From NCBI GenBank assembly GCA_030598355.1, contig JAUVQD010000055.1, positions 1 to 7,705 of the forward strand: 7,705 bases of DNA, written 5' to 3'. Below, piece after piece: positions 7,356-7,705 of this stretch. Both the position numbers and the translations under genes were made by a program. The notes below the pieces were generated by a model. It saw only the letters and a list, made by a program, of their open reading frames with translations, was not told the origin of the DNA and did not search any database. The DNA comes from Actinomycetes bacterium (GTDB lineage Bacteria > Actinomycetota > Aquicultoria > CAJVYJ01 > JAUVQD01). Positions within the stretch are counted from its first letter, which is position 1. Each line of letters opens with the position of its first letter.

Positions 7356-7546
7356 GCGATGTAAGGGTATAGAGATAGGGAGTTGGATATGCCGCCCCCA
7401 TCTGTACTGTCTGTATACAGTATATGTCCTGGTAGATAACTTGCGCATCTCGATGCTGGGTCAGTTCAAATGATGGCCCTTTAGGCGCGTAAAATGCTAT
7501 ATCTGTTTTTATAGATTTATTTCTATTAGACTGTCAGTCAAAAATT
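7356..7546. other. Non-coding spacer between the phosphatase-like gene and the ilv promoter
   Basis: About 190 bases with no credible gene on either strand. Besides the inverted repeat at 7405-7422 it holds a small near-palindrome, GACTG-A-CAGTC (7539-7529), just after the upstream stop codon. I see no hairpin followed by a T-run that would clearly end the upstream transcript, so read-through into ilvD is possible. Confidence 0.5.
7405..7422. promoter_or_regulatory. Operator-like inverted repeat upstream of the ilvD promoter
   Basis: On the minus strand TACTGT-ATACAG-ACAGTA forms a perfect 6-bp inverted repeat with a 6-base centre. It also contains the overlapping perfect 10-bp palindrome CTGTATACAG (7411-7420). 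It lies 50 bases upstream of the -35 box, a position that suits an activator or a looping repressor. The regulator is unknown. It could also be chance, since short palindromes in AT-rich spacers are common. Confidence 0.4.
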
Positions 7547-7705
7547 CTAGGACTTTATCTCTTTTTTAGTACATGATGTTTTGCTAGCCATGCGCTCAGC
7601 CAGATCGCCCTCCTGGATCCTAGCTTTCTCCTTAAGCGAGATGGTCAAAAGAACCGTGTCATCAGCCATGGTGCCTTGGGCAAAATCAAAAAGCTTTTCA
7701 AAAAC
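7547..7705 (-). CDS. C-terminal fragment, probable SpoIIE/PP2C-type serine phosphatase
   Basis: An open frame enters from the right edge and ends at TAG (7549-7547), giving the last 52 residues of a longer protein. It reads VFEKLFDFAQGTMADDTVLL and continues into TISL and a charged tail rich in Lys and Glu. The segment of a helix, FAQG, then ADDTVLLTISL resembles the last helix and metal-binding DD(I/V)TLL strand of SpoIIE-domain (RsbU-like) PP2C phosphatases, which dephosphorylate anti-anti-sigma factors or act downstream of sensor domains. Only this end is visible, so catalytic completeness, sensor domains and partners cannot be judged. It lies on the same strand as the ilv genes, about 315 bases upstream of ilvD, and has no evident functional link to them. 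Confidence 0.55.
   Translation of the reverse strand, partial: VFEKLFDFAQGTMADDTVLLTISLKEKARIQEGDLAERMASKTSCTKKEIKS

Noticed and set aside
7405..7422. E. coli-type LexA (SOS) box
   Set aside because: The half-sites resemble CTGT...ACAG, but the gap is 6 (or 2) rather than 8 bases, and the gene context is not DNA repair.
7239..7448. Minus-strand 69-codon open frame upstream of ilvD
   Set aside because: It covers the promoter and leader, is in a different frame from ilvD, is rich in Arg and Thr without recognisable motifs, and has no convincing ribosome site.
7513..7541. Second promoter just after the phosphatase stop (TTGACT at 7541-7536)
   Set aside because: With 16-18 base spacing the -10 candidates (AAATCT and neighbours) match poorly; TATAAA lies 22 bases away, which is too far.
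7232..7546. T-box or BCAA leader-peptide attenuator
   Set aside because: I find no AGGGTGG-type T-box core, and no short frame rich in Ile, Leu or Val codons.

Overview
The window is a compact, single-strand biosynthetic block, with every gene on the minus strand. Read in the direction of transcription (high to low coordinates) it holds: the 3' end of an unrelated gene, probably a SpoIIE/PP2C-type phosphatase (7705-7547); a non-coding gap of about 315 bases carrying a good sigma70-type promoter and a short leader; then ilvD, ilvB, ilvN, ilvC, a class V aminotransferase and serA. The serA gene runs off the left edge. No gene on the plus strand is credible.

IlvB+IlvN (acetohydroxyacid synthase), IlvC (ketol-acid reductoisomerase) and IlvD (dihydroxyacid dehydratase) are the three shared steps of valine and isoleucine synthesis, from pyruvate or pyruvate plus 2-oxobutyrate to the branched-chain 2-oxo acids. 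The class V aminotransferase and SerA then give the first two steps of serine synthesis from 3-phosphoglycerate, if the aminotransferase acts on 3-phosphohydroxypyruvate. No leu genes, serB or ilvE lie inside the window. Spacing is tight: ilvD/ilvB 3 nt, ilvB/ilvN 4 nt, ilvN/ilvC 31 nt, ilvC/aminotransferase overlapping, aminotransferase/serA 35 nt. All six genes are therefore probably one transcript from the promoter at 7355-7327.

The organism cannot be named from this. Mid GC content (near 50% by eye), strong purine-rich Shine-Dalgarno sites, TTG and GTG starts, a long-type SerA, a class V aminotransferase beside serA and a SpoIIE-type phosphatase neighbour fit an anaerobic Gram-positive-like lineage, such as a deep Actinomycetota, Chloroflexota or Bacillota group. 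That placement is inference only.

The region is metabolically ordinary, and I see no new multi-gene system. The points worth checking are: a four-cysteine insertion near the active site of IlvB; a glutamate in the cofactor-specificity loop of IlvC that suggests NADH use; a strong Shine-Dalgarno site that points to an ATA start for the aminotransferase; a possible attenuator in the ilvD leader; and an operator-like inverted repeat upstream of the promoter.
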